The position numbers were made by a program, and so were the translations under genes. The notes under the pieces are model-generated. The model did not search any database. It was not told the origin of the DNA and worked only from the letters and a program-made list of their open reading frames with translations. Of a DNA stretch of 64,000 nt, positions 22,527-33,585 are shown in pieces. Source of the DNA: Chytridium lagenaria (taxonomy: Eukaryota; Chytridiomycota; Chytridiomycetes; Chytridiales; Chytridiaceae); the NCBI GenBank assembly GCA_025449115.1, contig JAHLKC010000115.1, forward strand, positions 1-64,000, read 5' to 3'. Numbering within the stretch: the stretch's first letter is position 1; every line of letters starts with the position of its first letter.

Positions 22527-23450
22527 TTAACTCTCCTTTGAGGAGAGCGTAAAGACGTATTCACTTTCACGGTTTTTTAAAAAATCATAAGCTGACGTGA
22601 CGAAATGAGTAAAAGTGTTTTCAATACTTGGAAGCAGGTTTGGGCTAAAAAAATATTGTTGATGTCCTTGATAACGTACGACGCATTTAAAAGTAACAAA
22701 AACGAACCAACACGGGTTTGAAGTCAAGTTAATGACAGTGAAGGGAAGGAAGGGGAGGGTCATACCTGTTATAAGTTTAAAGAAAAATACAATATCAAAT
22801 TTATATACTACTAAACGACTCTTACAGGTCACCGTCCAACTTGAAGACTAGTAAAATGCATAGTTTTAATGAATAACAGACACAAGTCAATCGTTTAGAC
22901 CTTCCAGTATAAACGCAAAAAGGGTTGAGCAGGGCATGAAGTCGTAAACAATTTTATCCACTTATAGTGATACACAGACAAAGACGACGATGTAGAGTTA
23001 CCCTTGATAATCAGAGCGCTTTGAGGGAAAATACTTCCGAATCCACTAGTTCTGTCGACCGCTGCGCTTGAACCTGGGTGACGACGGACGGGAAGTAAAC
23101 AGAGTATGTGAATATAAGTAAATTCTAAAACTGACAATTACAATTTGATAGTCAAAATTCCGTATCACCTGCTCACTTGTCACTTGGGGAAATAGAATGC
23201 GCTCTGGGGGAGGGGCCTCAGTGAAGCGCCTGCCCTCCACGTCCAGAGGCAACTCGAGGGCACCGTCAAAGGCACCGTCAATAAGAAAACATGAGGAAGA
23301 TGGAGTCCTCTATCTGAGTAAGTAACCTTCTTCAGTGCCTATCGTCTCAACTCTACTCACCTCACCTATCCGCTTTGCCTCTTCGTCAACGTCTTAAACT
23401 TCGTCGTCGGAGTCTACTATGCTCCAGCGCAGTGCTATTATAGTATAATA
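22527..23450 (-). pseudogene. Possible decayed multi-exon gene, unknown function
   Basis: Minus-strand peptides are separated by canonical intron ends. DVDEEAKRI (about 23400-23375) precedes a GTGAGG donor. LPLDVEGRRFTEAPPPERIL then FPQVTSEQ (about 23250-23170) precedes GTGATA. After CACCCAG comes VQAQRSTELVDSEVFSLKAL (about 23072-23013) with a stop. A later piece (about 22760-22527) ends FLKNRESEYVFTLSSKES. One TAA lies in frame before the first peptide. I recognise no domain. It could equally be chance ORFs upstream of the aquaporin gene. Confidence 0.3.
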
Positions 23451-23492
23451 TAGTCGAACAAATCTAATATCTATCTCTCCTTCTATTTAGGC

Positions 23493-25029
23493 ATGGACTC
23501 TGTATTTACAACAAACCAGTCCCATCATGACTATGTCCCACCCGAAGTAAAGGTCAGGATCCACCCGGAAACTCTCAGCGAGAGCCTTGAGGAAAAGTCC
23601 ACATCAACACTGGGAGCAACATCAAGTGGCGAAAAGAACGTTACGTCTACTGCACCGAAAACGCAACAACACTTTACTATCATCATCAGAGCAATGAGGA
23701 AATTATATTACTTTGCGAATGCGTATTATCCAATGTTTCAGGTACAATATGAGACGGTGTTGATTTTGGTTTTTAAATAAGTTGATGCTAAAAAGCTGTT
23801 TTTCTACAGCCCTACTTTGCTGAATTTGTTGGCACATTTCTTTTCGTCTTTCTTGGCATCGGTTCCGTGTCGGCTATTGTTCTCGTCGGAGCCCTTAAGG
23901 GTGTATGGGAGGTGAGCTTAAAAGATATTTCGGATGGAGTGTATTTGAAACTGATTTTCTGTTACTGTTTTTTATTAAAATTAGATGGGCATCGTGTGGG
24001 GCATCTCACTTGCAATATCTATATACTGCACCGCATCGATATCAGGTGCTCACCTTAATCCAGCAATATCTGTAACAATGTAAGTAGTCGTATGTTTTCT
24101 CTTTATATTCGATTTTTGCACTTATTGTCCAATATCTTAACGTGATTTTTTTTCCTATTAGGGCTGTCTTTGGCTGGCGTACGGGGTTTCTTGGAAGCGG
24201 TGCGGCCTTTATATTATTTCTCAGTTTCTTGGAGGTCTTCTTGCGGGTGCGGTGAATCTCAGTGTCTGGAAAGATTTCATCACAGAATTCGAGCGCGAGA
24301 ATAATCTTGTGAGGGATATCCTGGGAGTGAGAGATCAGCCATGGTGTTTACCGGTGAGTTTAGCTTCTATTATTTTCTGAAGAGATTAATGTAAACATCT
24401 AATGTTACTTTATTCTTCTTACTTAGACTTTTTTCCAATCCCGGTTTTTTCCCCCAATACTTTCCAATTGGGAACGGAAGAAATGAATCGTCTTCCACAA
24501 ATACCGTCATCAGCACAACACCTCATATCTTTTCGCCGTGGCTGGCTTTTAGCGTTGAGATGTTTGGAACAGGCATCTTAACCTTTTTAGCTTTCGCGTG
24601 AGTCTTTATTTGCCTAATCCATTTTACGAAAATCTCGTCGTTATACCTATACTGCTTTGCGTTCCATAATGTTGCTCATAACACACCAACTCACCAATAC
24701 TTTTTTTTTTTTTTTTTTTTTATTCAAGCGTGACCGACCCCTCCAATAAATCCATCACCCGCAAGGAACTTGCCCCTCTCATCATTGGTCTCACCCTCAC
24801 CCTCCTCATCTGTCTATTCGCACCGCTCACCCAAGCCTGTTTCAACCCCGCCCGCGATCTAGGTCCGCGTTTCATCGCCGCATTAGCAGGATGGCGTGAA
24901 ATAGCTCTTTCTCCAAGCACAAGTTGGGTCTATACAATCGCACCGTTACTAGGCGGTCCATGTGGGGCAGCAATCTACTTGTTTGGGTTGGAAAGAAGGA
25001 TAACGGATGATTCTGTTGTGCTGGATTAA
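23493..25029 (+). CDS. Aquaglyceroporin (MIP family), six exons
   Basis: A membrane channel for water/glycerol. Exons by splice sites: 23493-23741, 23810-23911, 23985-24079, 24162-24353, 24427-24597, 24729-25029, all GT-AG. Exon 2 begins PYFAEFVGTFLFVFLGIGSV (TM1). Exon 3 has SGAHLNPAIS, the first NPA box. Exon 6 has QACFNPARDLGPR, the second NPA box, whose NPARD form with Asp is the mark of glycerol facilitators over strict aquaporins. The N terminus is a polar cytoplasmic tail of about 80 residues. Two single-base shifts are needed: in exon 4 near GGGGTTTCTTGG (about 24190), where a GFPWKR-type loop lost a base, and at the T6 run starting exon 5 (about 24430). Both are simple runs, so consensus error is likelier than pseudogenisation. 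Confidence 0.88.
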
Positions 25030-25234
25030 GATATTGTGTTTTGGCTTTTTGCTGCGGTCTCTTTCGAATCCCCTGATTTGCCCCTGATCATCTCTTTTTT
25101 TTTTTTCTTCTCAACTGTTTATTTGCCTGCATTTCAATCCTTTTTGCGTTTGGCTGACGGTGGCTAATTTTGAGGAATAAAAGAACACGATAAAGATAAG
25201 ATAAAACAAAGTCCCGCTGCTCAAGCTCATAGTT

Positions 25235-26564
25235 TCACTCCTCCAATTTAAGGTCCCTCTCTTCCAACTCATTGTTTCGCTCTTCAAGATCAACGTCCCT
25301 CTCATCCAGCTCATGGTTTCGCTCTTCAAGTTTAAAGTCCCTCTCTTCCAGCTCATTGTTTCGCTCTTCAAGATCAACATCCCTCTCATCCAGCTCATGG
25401 TTTCGCTCTTCAAGTTTAAGGTCCCTCTCTTCCAGCTCATTGTTTCGCTCTTCAAGATCAACATCCCTCTCATCCAGCTCATGGTTTCGCTCTTCAAGTT
25501 TAAGGTCCCTCTCTTCCAGCTCATTGTTTCGCTCTTCAAGATCAACATCCCTCTCATCCAGCTCATGGTTTCGCTCTTCAAGTTTAAGGTCCCTCTCTTC
25601 CAGCTCATTGTTTCGATCTTCAAGATCAACATCCCTCTCTTCCAACTCATGGTTTCGCTCTTCAAGATCAACGTCCCTCTCCTCGAGCTCATGGTCTCGC
25701 TCTTCAAGGTCCACGTTCCTCTCTTCAAGCTCATGGTCTCGTTCTTCAAGGCCAGTATCCCTTTCTAAAAGCTCATGGTCTCGTTCTTCAATCTCAATGT
25801 CCCTCTCTAGAAGCTCATGGTCTCGCCCTTCGATCTCAATGTCCCGCTCCTCAAGCTGATCATGCTCATCGCCTTCAGGAAATTCGCGAGCTTCAAGATT
25901 CAACGCAAAATCTTCTTGCTCCTCCTCATCCTCGTCATGTCTTGGCTCAATGTCAACAAGAGTATCCCTTCTCACAAACTTTTGCACATCTAACAAAAAG
26001 TAAGATACAATTACGACAGCGGAAACACTGCAATACAAAACAAACACAACACGACAACCGATAAAAAACTTTGGAAAACAAGAGGTCGAGTAATCATTAA
26101 AAATAAAGTCTTCTTACCACTAAAGCAATTCCCACTCTCGCCCAACGCCTTCCGATACTCGGGTACCTTCTTCCCCAAAACCCCCGCCATATCCGGGCAC
26201 ATCCTCTCAAAAGCCTTATAAGCCTCCAAACAATATCGTTTCGGCAATGCAGTTGGATCATCGCATTTTGGAAACACCAGCCGACAGGTTATTTCATTCA
26301 ACAACTGTCGACATTCCAGACCTCTATCAATGTTGGATGTGACGTCTGAGACGATTTTTTCGGCGGCGGCGCGGTTCTCGAAGCTGGAACGGGTTATGGG
26401 GTAGGTTATTGTGGAGCAGAGGTTGAGGTTGGCTTTGACACAGGTTTCTGGATGCGGGCTTAGAGATGTAGAGCAGAAAGGGAGGAAGTACCTTGGGGGA
26501 TGAGGCCTGAGATGACGGTGGTTGCTGATGAGGCAGCCAGGGCGAGCTGGAACCACATCTGCAT
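25235..26564 (-). CDS. Secreted Frizzled-type cysteine-rich-domain protein with heptad repeat tail (paralog A)
   Basis: Exon 1 (26564-26118) starts MQMWFQLALAASSATTVISG, a clear signal peptide, which decided the start. A one-base shift near 26460 then leads to a CRD with eight cysteines: ETCVKANLNLCSTITYPI, LECRQLLNEITCRLVFPKCD, KRYCLEAYKAFERMCPD and GNC. The order and the C-x8-C-x(n)-YPI, C-x7-C-x6-C spacing match the Fz fold found in Frizzled and fungal Mid1-like proteins. The intron is 26117-25990 (GTAAGA...TTAG) and the phases agree. Exon 2 is acidic, then about 25 heptads of the form LEERxxE/LEERDVD, ending at 25235. The tail should be a long charged helix or coiled coil. The gene is tandem with a paralog (26995-28963) of the same architecture. 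Confidence 0.75.
25240..25860 (-). repeat. 84-bp minisatellite coding the heptad tail of paralog A
   Basis: An 84-bp unit encoding 28 residues (four heptads, LEERNNELEERDLK then LEERNHELDERDVD) is repeated about four times with very few changes. More diverged 42-bp units continue to about 25860. Plus-strand ORFs here are mirror artefacts. Confidence 0.85.
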
Positions 26565-26994
26565 GGTTGGAGTTGAAACAAAGAATGTAGCTCAATCAAA
26601 CTCGCATTTTTTTTTTGTTATTTCGATTTTTCCATAAAGTCTTGCTGGTTGTTCCGTGTAGACCCATTCGCCGACGTAAAACAAAAATCCAAAGTACTCA
26701 ACGTTTGACTTTTTCTATTCATGGTCATTGAAAAGAGGACATATCTCGTTGTATTGTGGGCTTAAAATCATACCATAGTATTAATGAGAAACAAAATGTT
26801 TATGTCGTCGACAAAGGGAGAGACTTTTTGGGGGGAAAACACCAAACAAGTTGGAGATGAATTTGTAAATGGAGTTTTGGTTTTTTTTACAAAGAGGTGA
26901 GAAAAACAATAAAAGGAAATTGCGGAGTGTGTCTATACAGTGTAAATGGTGGGTTGGAGGGGCGGACAGTGAACAAAGAACAACGGGAGTCTTT

Positions 26995-28963
26995 TTAGGC
27001 CTGAACATCCTCCTCGTCATCATCACGACGCTCAACGTCAACTTCGTCGTCATCATCACGACGCTCAAGTTCAACCTCCCCATCATCCCTCGCCTCAAGT
27101 TCAATCTCGTCATCATCATCACGACGTTGAAAGCTCAACCTCCTCATCGTCATCACGGGCCTCAAGCTCAACCTCGTCGTCGTCGTCACGCGCCTCTAGC
27201 TCAATGGAGGGCTCGGCAATGTCACGAGCCTCAAGCTCAACAGCAGGTTCCTCGATAAAGTCACGGGCCTCAAGCTCAACGGCGGCTTCAGCAAAGTCAC
27301 GAGCCTCAAGCTCAACAGCAGGTTCCTCGATAAAGTCACGGGCCTCAAGCTCAACGGCGGGCTCAGAAAAGTCACGAGCCTCAAGCTCAACAGCACCCTC
27401 AGCAAAGTCCCGAGCCTCGAGCTCAACAGCAGGCTCAGCAAAGTCACGGGCCTCGAGCTCAACGGCGGGCTCAGCAAAGTCACGAGCCTCAAGCTCAACG
27501 GCGGGCTCAGCAAAGTCCCTGGCCTCGAGCTCAACGTCGGCCTCCGCAAAGTCCCTCGCCTCAAGCTCAACCCCCTCCTCAGCAAAGTCCCGAGCCTCAA
27601 GCTCAGGCACCTCTTCAGCGAAATCCCTAGCCTCAAGCTCAACAACCTCATCGTCGTCATCACGACGCTCCACCTCCACTTCCTCATCGTCATCATCACG
27701 ACGCTCAAGCTCAAAAGGCTCCTCCCTGGCCTCAAGCTCAACAACCTCGTCGTCATCATCACGACGCTCAACCTCAACCTCCTCATCGTCATCATCACGA
27801 CGCTCAAGCTCAACAGGGGACTCATCCCTAGCCTCAAGCTCGACCTCCTCATCGTCATCATCACGACGTTCAAGCTCAACAGGGGACTCCTCCCTAGCCT
27901 CAAGCTCAACCTCCTCATCGTCATCATCACGACGTTCAAGCTCAGCAGGGGACTCCTCCCTAGCCTCAAGCTCGACCTCCTCATCGTCATCATCACGACG
28001 TTCAAGGTCAACAGGCGACTCCTCCCTAGCCTCGAGCTCAACCTCGTCGTCATCGTCACGACGTTCAACCTCCACCTCATCGTCATCGTCACGACGCTCA
28101 ACCTCAACCTCGTCGTCATCGTCACGACGTTCAACTTCAACCTCGTCGTCATCGTCACGACGCTCAACCTCAACGTCTTGGTCAGGGGAACGTTTCTCGA
28201 TTTCAACATCTTCTTCACGTTTCTCAATCTCAACGTCCTGCTCGGGAGCGCGTTTCTCGACTTCAACGTCGTCGTCATCTTCACGTTTCCTCAAGTGGAC
28301 GTTGACTGCATGGGAAGGGGACGGGATGAAATTAGTACTTTAAAGTCTATAGTGTGTCGTGGGTGATGAAGTTGTCAATCCCATTAAGGAATTGTCACCT
28401 CCAAAAGAAAAATACCCGCAAAACAATCAAACATACCCTCAAAACAAGCCTTGGATCCCAACAACTTTGGGTAATCGTTTGAAAGCATTAGCAAAGGCCT
28501 CCTCAGCACCAGCGCATTTATCAACCACATCATCAAACGAGTAATCACAAGAGTCTAGTGACGGTGTTTCCATCCTGTTCACATCTGGGGAAGACCATGG
28601 CACACCCGACCTTGACGTAGGCGCGTTCACATTGATGAGAAACGGCGAGGGAGCGGAGACGATCGATCTGAGCGAATCGGGTGGAGGACGACTCGGAGTC
28701 GAGGTTGCTGATGGGGTAGGTGACGTCGTGGCAGGGGCCAATGTCTTTGAGGACGACGCACTGCTTGGGTTTGGCTGATAACGGGGAGGTAGGGAAGGTT
28801 AGTGGGATATTGGGAGAGGGAGGTGGAGATCATGTTTGAATATGGAATGAAGGAAAGGATGGATCTGGAAGGAGCGGTGATGGAGGACATGGATCTAGAG
28901 GGACTTACCAATGCCGGCCTGGACGGAGGCGACCATCGCGAGAAAGACGAGCGGCTTCCACAT
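26995..28963 (-). CDS. Secreted Frizzled-type cysteine-rich-domain protein with acidic/dibasic repeat tail (paralog B)
   Basis: Exon 1 (28963-28919) is the signal peptide MWKPLVFLAMVASVQAGI. Exon 2 (28774 to about 28436) holds the CRD: KQCVVLKDIGPCHDVTYPIS, HQCERAYVKVGCAMVFPRCE, then after a one-base shift near 28560 SLDSCDYSFDDVVDKCAGAE. The exon 1/2 phase fits exactly. The A4 run at 28441-28444 (minus T4) carries one base too many: with TTT the frame stays open and the phase of the GTATGT donor fits exon 3 (from about 28306, HLRKREDDDDVEVEKR). The tail, over 400 residues, alternates ELEARDFAEPAV-type and ELERRDDDDEEV-type units and ends QA at 26995 after a shift near 27120. Frequent KR/RR pairs could be Kex2-type cleavage sites (inference). 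Confidence 0.72.
27000..28280 (-). repeat. Coding minisatellite of paralog B tail
   Basis: Degenerate units of 36-39 bp encode acidic blocks ending in EARD, ERRDDDD or EKR. All three frames on both strands stay open over long stretches because of the simple composition, so only the frame joined to the CRD exon is called. Confidence 0.8.
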
Positions 28964-29964
28964 CTTGAAACGGGTGATGTAGATGTGAAGGAGTGTAGTT
29001 GAGAGAGTTGTAGTAAAGCTTCTACAGGTGTGAAAGAGAACAGGTGCTTGGGGAGTTGATGGTGACAGGGAGCAAAAAAAATAGCTGTTCACAATAAAGA
29101 AAAAAGGAGAAAAGAAAAAAAAGTGGGGATTGGGATGAACGTATATGAAGGAAGCAAAAAAAAAAACACCCAGAGTTACTGTATGTGTGTGATTACCGTT
29201 CTTGTAACCGACAACGTTTTTATTTCTCCTAATGTTGTGCGTAAATCAATGGGACGATCCGCCTCCCTACAACGCGGTGTTTTGCGCAATACATCCTTCC
29301 GACCCACCCAAAATCTTCCCTGCCTTGTAAATCCCCCTATCGCGACCACGACGAATGGAAAGCAAAAGCACGCTCATGAGCTGAAAGGGAAAGGAATGAG
29401 CACGGGCAAAATACGAGCTGCAAATCCAAAATGAGACTTGTGGGCCTGTGTGTTGGGAGGGAGCGCAAATCCCCAATCGTGTAGATAGAATCGCGCTATG
29501 AGGCATGTTTTGTAGACATCCAGAGGAGAATCCCACTGGCGATTTTTTTTTTTTTTTAAAATCACTTATGTTTTATTGATGCACGTTCCTAAGAGTATTG
29601 TTGCGAATGGTCAATTGTTAAATCTTTAAAGTTAGGGTGGGCTGGACATTGATGGAAACCGGACGGGCGGGGCTGCAAGGATAAAGCCGTTTAGTTTAGG
29701 TATGATTCAAGCAAAAGGTGTTACTATTCAAAGCGCGCAATGCCTACGGCATATAATGAAAATAGTCTTCCATTTGCTACTTAGAGACGTTTGTATCCGA
29801 CCGGAGTTTCGAGCTGGATAAAATGGGATATACGTGGATGCGTTTTATCGGATGACAGAGAGTTATACTGTCAACTCTAGAGACAAAATCACACACAATC
29901 CAAGCCTTGGAACCCAAAACTTCTAGAACGACGTATCCAAAAATACCGCTTTCCTCAACACCTC
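28964..29964. other. Intergenic
   Basis: The paralog B promoter side is purine-rich around 29095-29165. I see no gene, RNA or repeat in the rest. Confidence 0.4.
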
Positions 29965-31461
29965 ATGATTGGGAATTTTCTAATTGAATCGGCCACGACG
30001 GAAAAAAAGCGTTGCTTACATCAACCATATATTTTACACGATTCGAATTACTCCAAAAAAACGTCAGAGCTTTACGTAAAAATTATACACGACATAAGAA
30101 TGGGACGAGACGGAGAGAACGGCATCAAGGGACAATATCGGTTTGTGAATGGAGTTTGGAAGTATACGAGGGTATTTGATGATGGGCGACGAGTACACGG
30201 AGGAGTCATTTTGATGAGAATGTGAGTGTTGGTGTATGGAAGAGGGACTGATGGATTGTGTTAGACACCGCTTTATAGGGAGGTATCATCGATTGTCGGG
30301 ACATCGGTTGTGGGATCACGGCAAAGCATTTCATCGTCCTCGTCCACGTTAAATGGGTAAGTTTTGGTTCCCTCATTGTTTGTTTTTTCTTGTTTTGTTG
30401 TTGTTGTTGTTGTTGTTTTTTCCAAGGGTTAGTTAGTGATGATAGTTTATGCGCTTGTAGTAGAGTGAGTTCGAGCGATGCACGAGGCGGAAGCGAAGAG
30501 GGTTTAGAGGATGGGAGCCGGGCAAAGGGTTGGAGGGATGAAGGACCTTCCGAACCGAACAATGCGCAGTCGTTTATACATAGGAATTTGGATTCGGTCA
30601 AGGGACTTGTGGAGAGAGTGATGGGGAGGATTATTGATCGTGGGGAGAGGATTGAGCAGCTGAGGCAGCGAGCAGGTGAGGATTTATAGTTTTTGTTGTT
30701 TATTAAAGAGGTATTTTTGTATGATGTAGATACGCTTTCTGGAGTTTCAGACATGTTTCGACGGCGGGGGAATCAAGCACATACAGAGGCATGGCTGGAC
30801 TCTCACAAGGTAAAATGACATTGTGAATAGAGGATGTAGAGAGAGATCCTCATGTGATTTTAGGTCAAGGCCCTGTGCGGTGTTGTCGTGACTTGGTCAA
30901 TCGCAGTAGCCGTCAGTGAGTATTCAAACCGAAATAGCCCAACTCCAAACTGTCATTTGCTTTCTTTCAAAATAACATTGATGAATATTCTTTCCTATAC
31001 ACCTACCAGTCTTATCCTTCCTTGCCGTCATCATGCTCATGAACAAGCTCATCTTCCCCGCCCCACTCCCCGCACCGGCACCGCAACCGCCACCAGGTTC
31101 CCAAAACCCCTATCCATATCCATACCCACCCTACCCACAATACCCACCACCACAATACCCAGCATACCCGCCCCCGTACCCATACCCACCTCCACCCAAC
31201 TGCTACTGCCCGCCTCCAGGTCAAGCACCATACCCTGGAGCACCAGCACCGGGGCCAGCACCGATTCCGGCACCACAGCCTACACCGAGGAAAATGGGTG
31301 ATGGGTTTGGGATGGAGATGTTTGAGAAGGCGTTTCCTTTGGGGTTGAGGTTGACAGGGCTTGGGATGACGGGGATGGCTGTGAAGGTGGATGATAAGAC
31401 GAAGGATGGGATGACAGAGTCGACGACAATGACCACCACCGCCACCACCATGACCACATGA
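29965..31461 (+). CDS. R-SNARE (VAMP/synaptobrevin-like) with a long Pro/Tyr-rich lumenal tail
   Basis: Exons: 29965 (or Met at 30100)-30221, 30279-30356, 30437-30674, about 30729-30810, 30864-30914, 31010-31461, all GT-AG with matching phases. Exons 3-5 form a v-SNARE motif: HRNLDSVKGLVERVMGRIID, RGERIEQLRQRADTLSGVSD and MFRRRGNQAHTEAWLDSHK, with the zero-layer Arg in IIDRGERIEQL. A transmembrane helix follows, spanning exons 5-6 (VKALCGVVVTWSIAVAV then ILSFLAVIMLMNKLIF). VAMPs usually end here; this protein continues about 135 residues with PYPYPYPPYPQYPPP-type repeats, then a GMT-rich end. It would mediate vesicle fusion with the tail in the lumen or outside the cell. The start is uncertain, and no longin domain is seen. 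Confidence 0.8.
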
Positions 31462-32643
31462 TCATTAGTTAAAGATGAAAAGGTCATCGTGGGAGGAATG
31501 TTTTTAAATGATGATGATGATGATGATGAGGGAATGTCTGTGGATGATGATGAATGGAATGGAGGTCCAAATGATAGTTTTTGTTTTGTTTTTGTTTTGT
31601 TCATAATAATACACTGTTTCTACCAATTTGATGTGTTTGTCATCGGTTGAATAGGTAATACAAGGAATTTATCCAGTCGTGTAACATACAGTGTTTGTCA
31701 AATAGCTTCCTCTTATGTGTGAGAGGTCCCACCCATCGAAGTCACCACGCAATCCTTCATCTCACCATCACGACGAATAAATAACCTTCACCCATACATC
31801 ATACCATCCTCTCCCCTCTACACAAATATCCTCACCGTCTCGCAACATGTATTTGTATTCGGCTAATGTAGGGCATTCTTCCATTTCCTTTCATCCTTTC
31901 CTTTCATTCCTATTTACCTATCGTTGCATTCTCTGTTCTTATCGACTCCTCACATTGTTATTATCTTTCATTCTTGCTTATCCGCATGGTACTTGTATAG
32001 CAACACAGCCAAGGCTAACCTAAGGAGAGGCTTAACCAAAGAACATGATTAAATAATATGCATAATTGAACACCCAAACAGAGTCCAAAAGTAAAGGAAT
32101 ATTCATATATTAAATATTCATTATTCAATGTAAAGAAGCTTAGAGTACTTCCACCTAAATATTTATATAGGAGTGACTGCCCGCTTGTATGTATCTATGC
32201 ACGACAAGTATTTATCACACCAGCCAGCTTGCACCTCCACACCAGTATACTTGCACACAGCACACTATATAATACACTATGACACTACTGCACACTGCAC
32301 ACTGCGCACTTCTGATTACGCAGTGCTGTGGCTGTAAAAGAGTATTCGCTAATGGTAATAATGCCTTGTCACTCCTTATATAACTAATAATTAAATAATA
32401 AATTTTCTCACTTTTAGACTCCGTGCTTTTTGTGACTAATTTTTTATCTTTTTTTTTCCCTTCTTTGTATTACATATTATACTGGCCCAGTCTTTTTATA
32501 CTTAAATAGCCACCCTTTTCTACTTTTTATATTCATTATTCTTACACTGATACGTAAATACAACTATTAACTTTAAGAAGTACCATACATACCCCCCCCT
32601 ATTACAGTCTTTTCATTTGTTATCTTACATCTTCTCCCTCATA
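31462..32643. other. Intergenic, AT-rich
   Basis: Contains short GAT repeats (31508-31530) and repeated GCACAC(T) runs near 32255-32315. No coding signal was seen. Confidence 0.4.
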
Positions 32644-33585
32644 ATGTCTATCGTCGTCTCTTCAACTGCATCAGATTCTACAACACTGTCACTCTTCCAA
32701 CCAACTTCAACTATAGCGACAGCATCCTCATCATTGTCCTCGACCTTCCCTCCATCTGTCACTCCATCCCCTGAAGTCTATCCATTCACAGAGTTTGCCA
32801 GACTCCCCGACATCAGTCTCTCCATAGAATCCGATCGACCAAGTTCCCAATGCTCCTCCACCACAGATCCCTCATCCTTCTCATGCTACATCCTCCCCTC
32901 CGAAACAACCCCTGAATCAGCCCTCAACATCTGTCTTAAATCCGACTCCTGCTCCACCGTCATCTGCGGCACAGGCTTTTTCCCTCCCGTAGCTCCAGGC
33001 AGATCGTCCTCTGTCATCTACGGCTGCAAGCTCTTCATCAACACCTCTGCCATCATCTTACCCGCTGATCTTTCGTCATCACCAACATTCAATTCATCCG
33101 CCTTCATCCGCTACGGTCGTCCAGTCAACGTCAATGGCATCGTTACCACATTCCCATCCACCATCAAGACCTTTACCCTCCCCGCCACACGCGCGGCCAC
33201 GTCCACCCGTCCATTTCAAACTGGCACATACAGTGGCATCAGGCCAGACAACAGCAACGTCGTCCTCCCCATCGTGTTTGGCCTCATTTTCTTTTTCGGC
33301 ATTGTCTTTACCTGCTTCTGTTACGGCAATGTATCTCAGCAGATCCAAACCAACCGTGCGCAAGACCGTCGTCGTGTCGCTGATATCACGCTTCCCTCTC
33401 ATCATCATCATCAAATCACAGAGCCTTTACCTGCGTACGAGGCTGGCCATTACACTGCCCCTCCTATCCAACATGCTGCGGTTGTCGAGGTGAGAGACAG
33501 GCCAATGACGGTGGGAGAGGCCATGGACATGAATCCGGCCGTGATCGAGCAGATTGCAAGGCCGAGTGAAAGGCAGTATGTCTAA
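32644..33585 (+). CDS. Single-pass membrane protein with six-Cys ectodomain and C-terminal PY motif (family member 1)
   Basis: A 313-residue protein. The ATG at 32644 is the first in frame; the upstream codons begin at a TTG. A Ser/Thr/Pro-rich N terminus leads to YPFTEFARLPDI and six cysteines (about residues 70, 81, 97, 103, 108, 128) in CYILPSE, LNICLKSDSC, VICG and YGCKLFINTS. Then come FNSSAFIRYGRPVNVNGI, a linker, one transmembrane segment (about 206-228, VVLPIVFGLIFFFGIVFTCF) and a cytoplasmic tail with LPAYEA, an (L/P)PxY-type site for WW-domain ubiquitin ligases of the Rsp5/NEDD4 type. There is no cleavable signal, so insertion is probably N-out. The protein at 37130 has the same Cys pattern and layout. 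I know of no named family. Confidence 0.8.
   Translation: MSIVVSSTASDSTTLSLFQPTSTIATASSSLSSTFPPSVTPSPEVYPFTEFARLPDISLSIESDRPSSQCSSTTDPSSFSCYILPSETTPESALNICLKSDSCSTVICGTGFFPPVAPGRSSSVIYGCKLFINTSAIILPADLSSSPTFNSSAFIRYGRPVNVNGIVTTFPSTIKTFTLPATRAATSTRPFQTGTYSGIRPDNSNVVLPIVFGLIFFFGIVFTCFCYGNVSQQIQTNRAQDRRRVADITLPSHHHHQITEPLPAYEAGHYTAPPIQHAAVVEVRDRPMTVGEAMDMNPAVIEQIARPSERQYV

Noticed and set aside
25240..25640. Regular repeats that resemble a CRISPR array.
   Set aside because: Units are contiguous without unique spacers, are coding, and the genome is eukaryotic.
25272..25859. Plus-strand ORFs of Ser/Arg/Phe repeats opposite the Frizzled-like A tail.
   Set aside because: Mirror of the coding minisatellite; the minus frame alone joins a signal peptide and CRD exon through a proper intron.
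27196..28343. Long plus-strand Ser/Ala ORF and alternative minus frame in the Frizzled-like B tail.
   Set aside because: Same reason: repeat composition keeps all frames open, and only one frame connects to the CRD exon.
31049..31604. Minus-strand ORFs opposite the SNARE tail exon.
   Set aside because: The plus strand shows correct splice phases from the SNARE motif through the membrane helix into this exon.
32617..32643. Extension of the first PY-motif protein by nine residues giving a short hydrophobic start.
   Set aside because: It begins with TTG, not ATG; the first ATG is at 32644.
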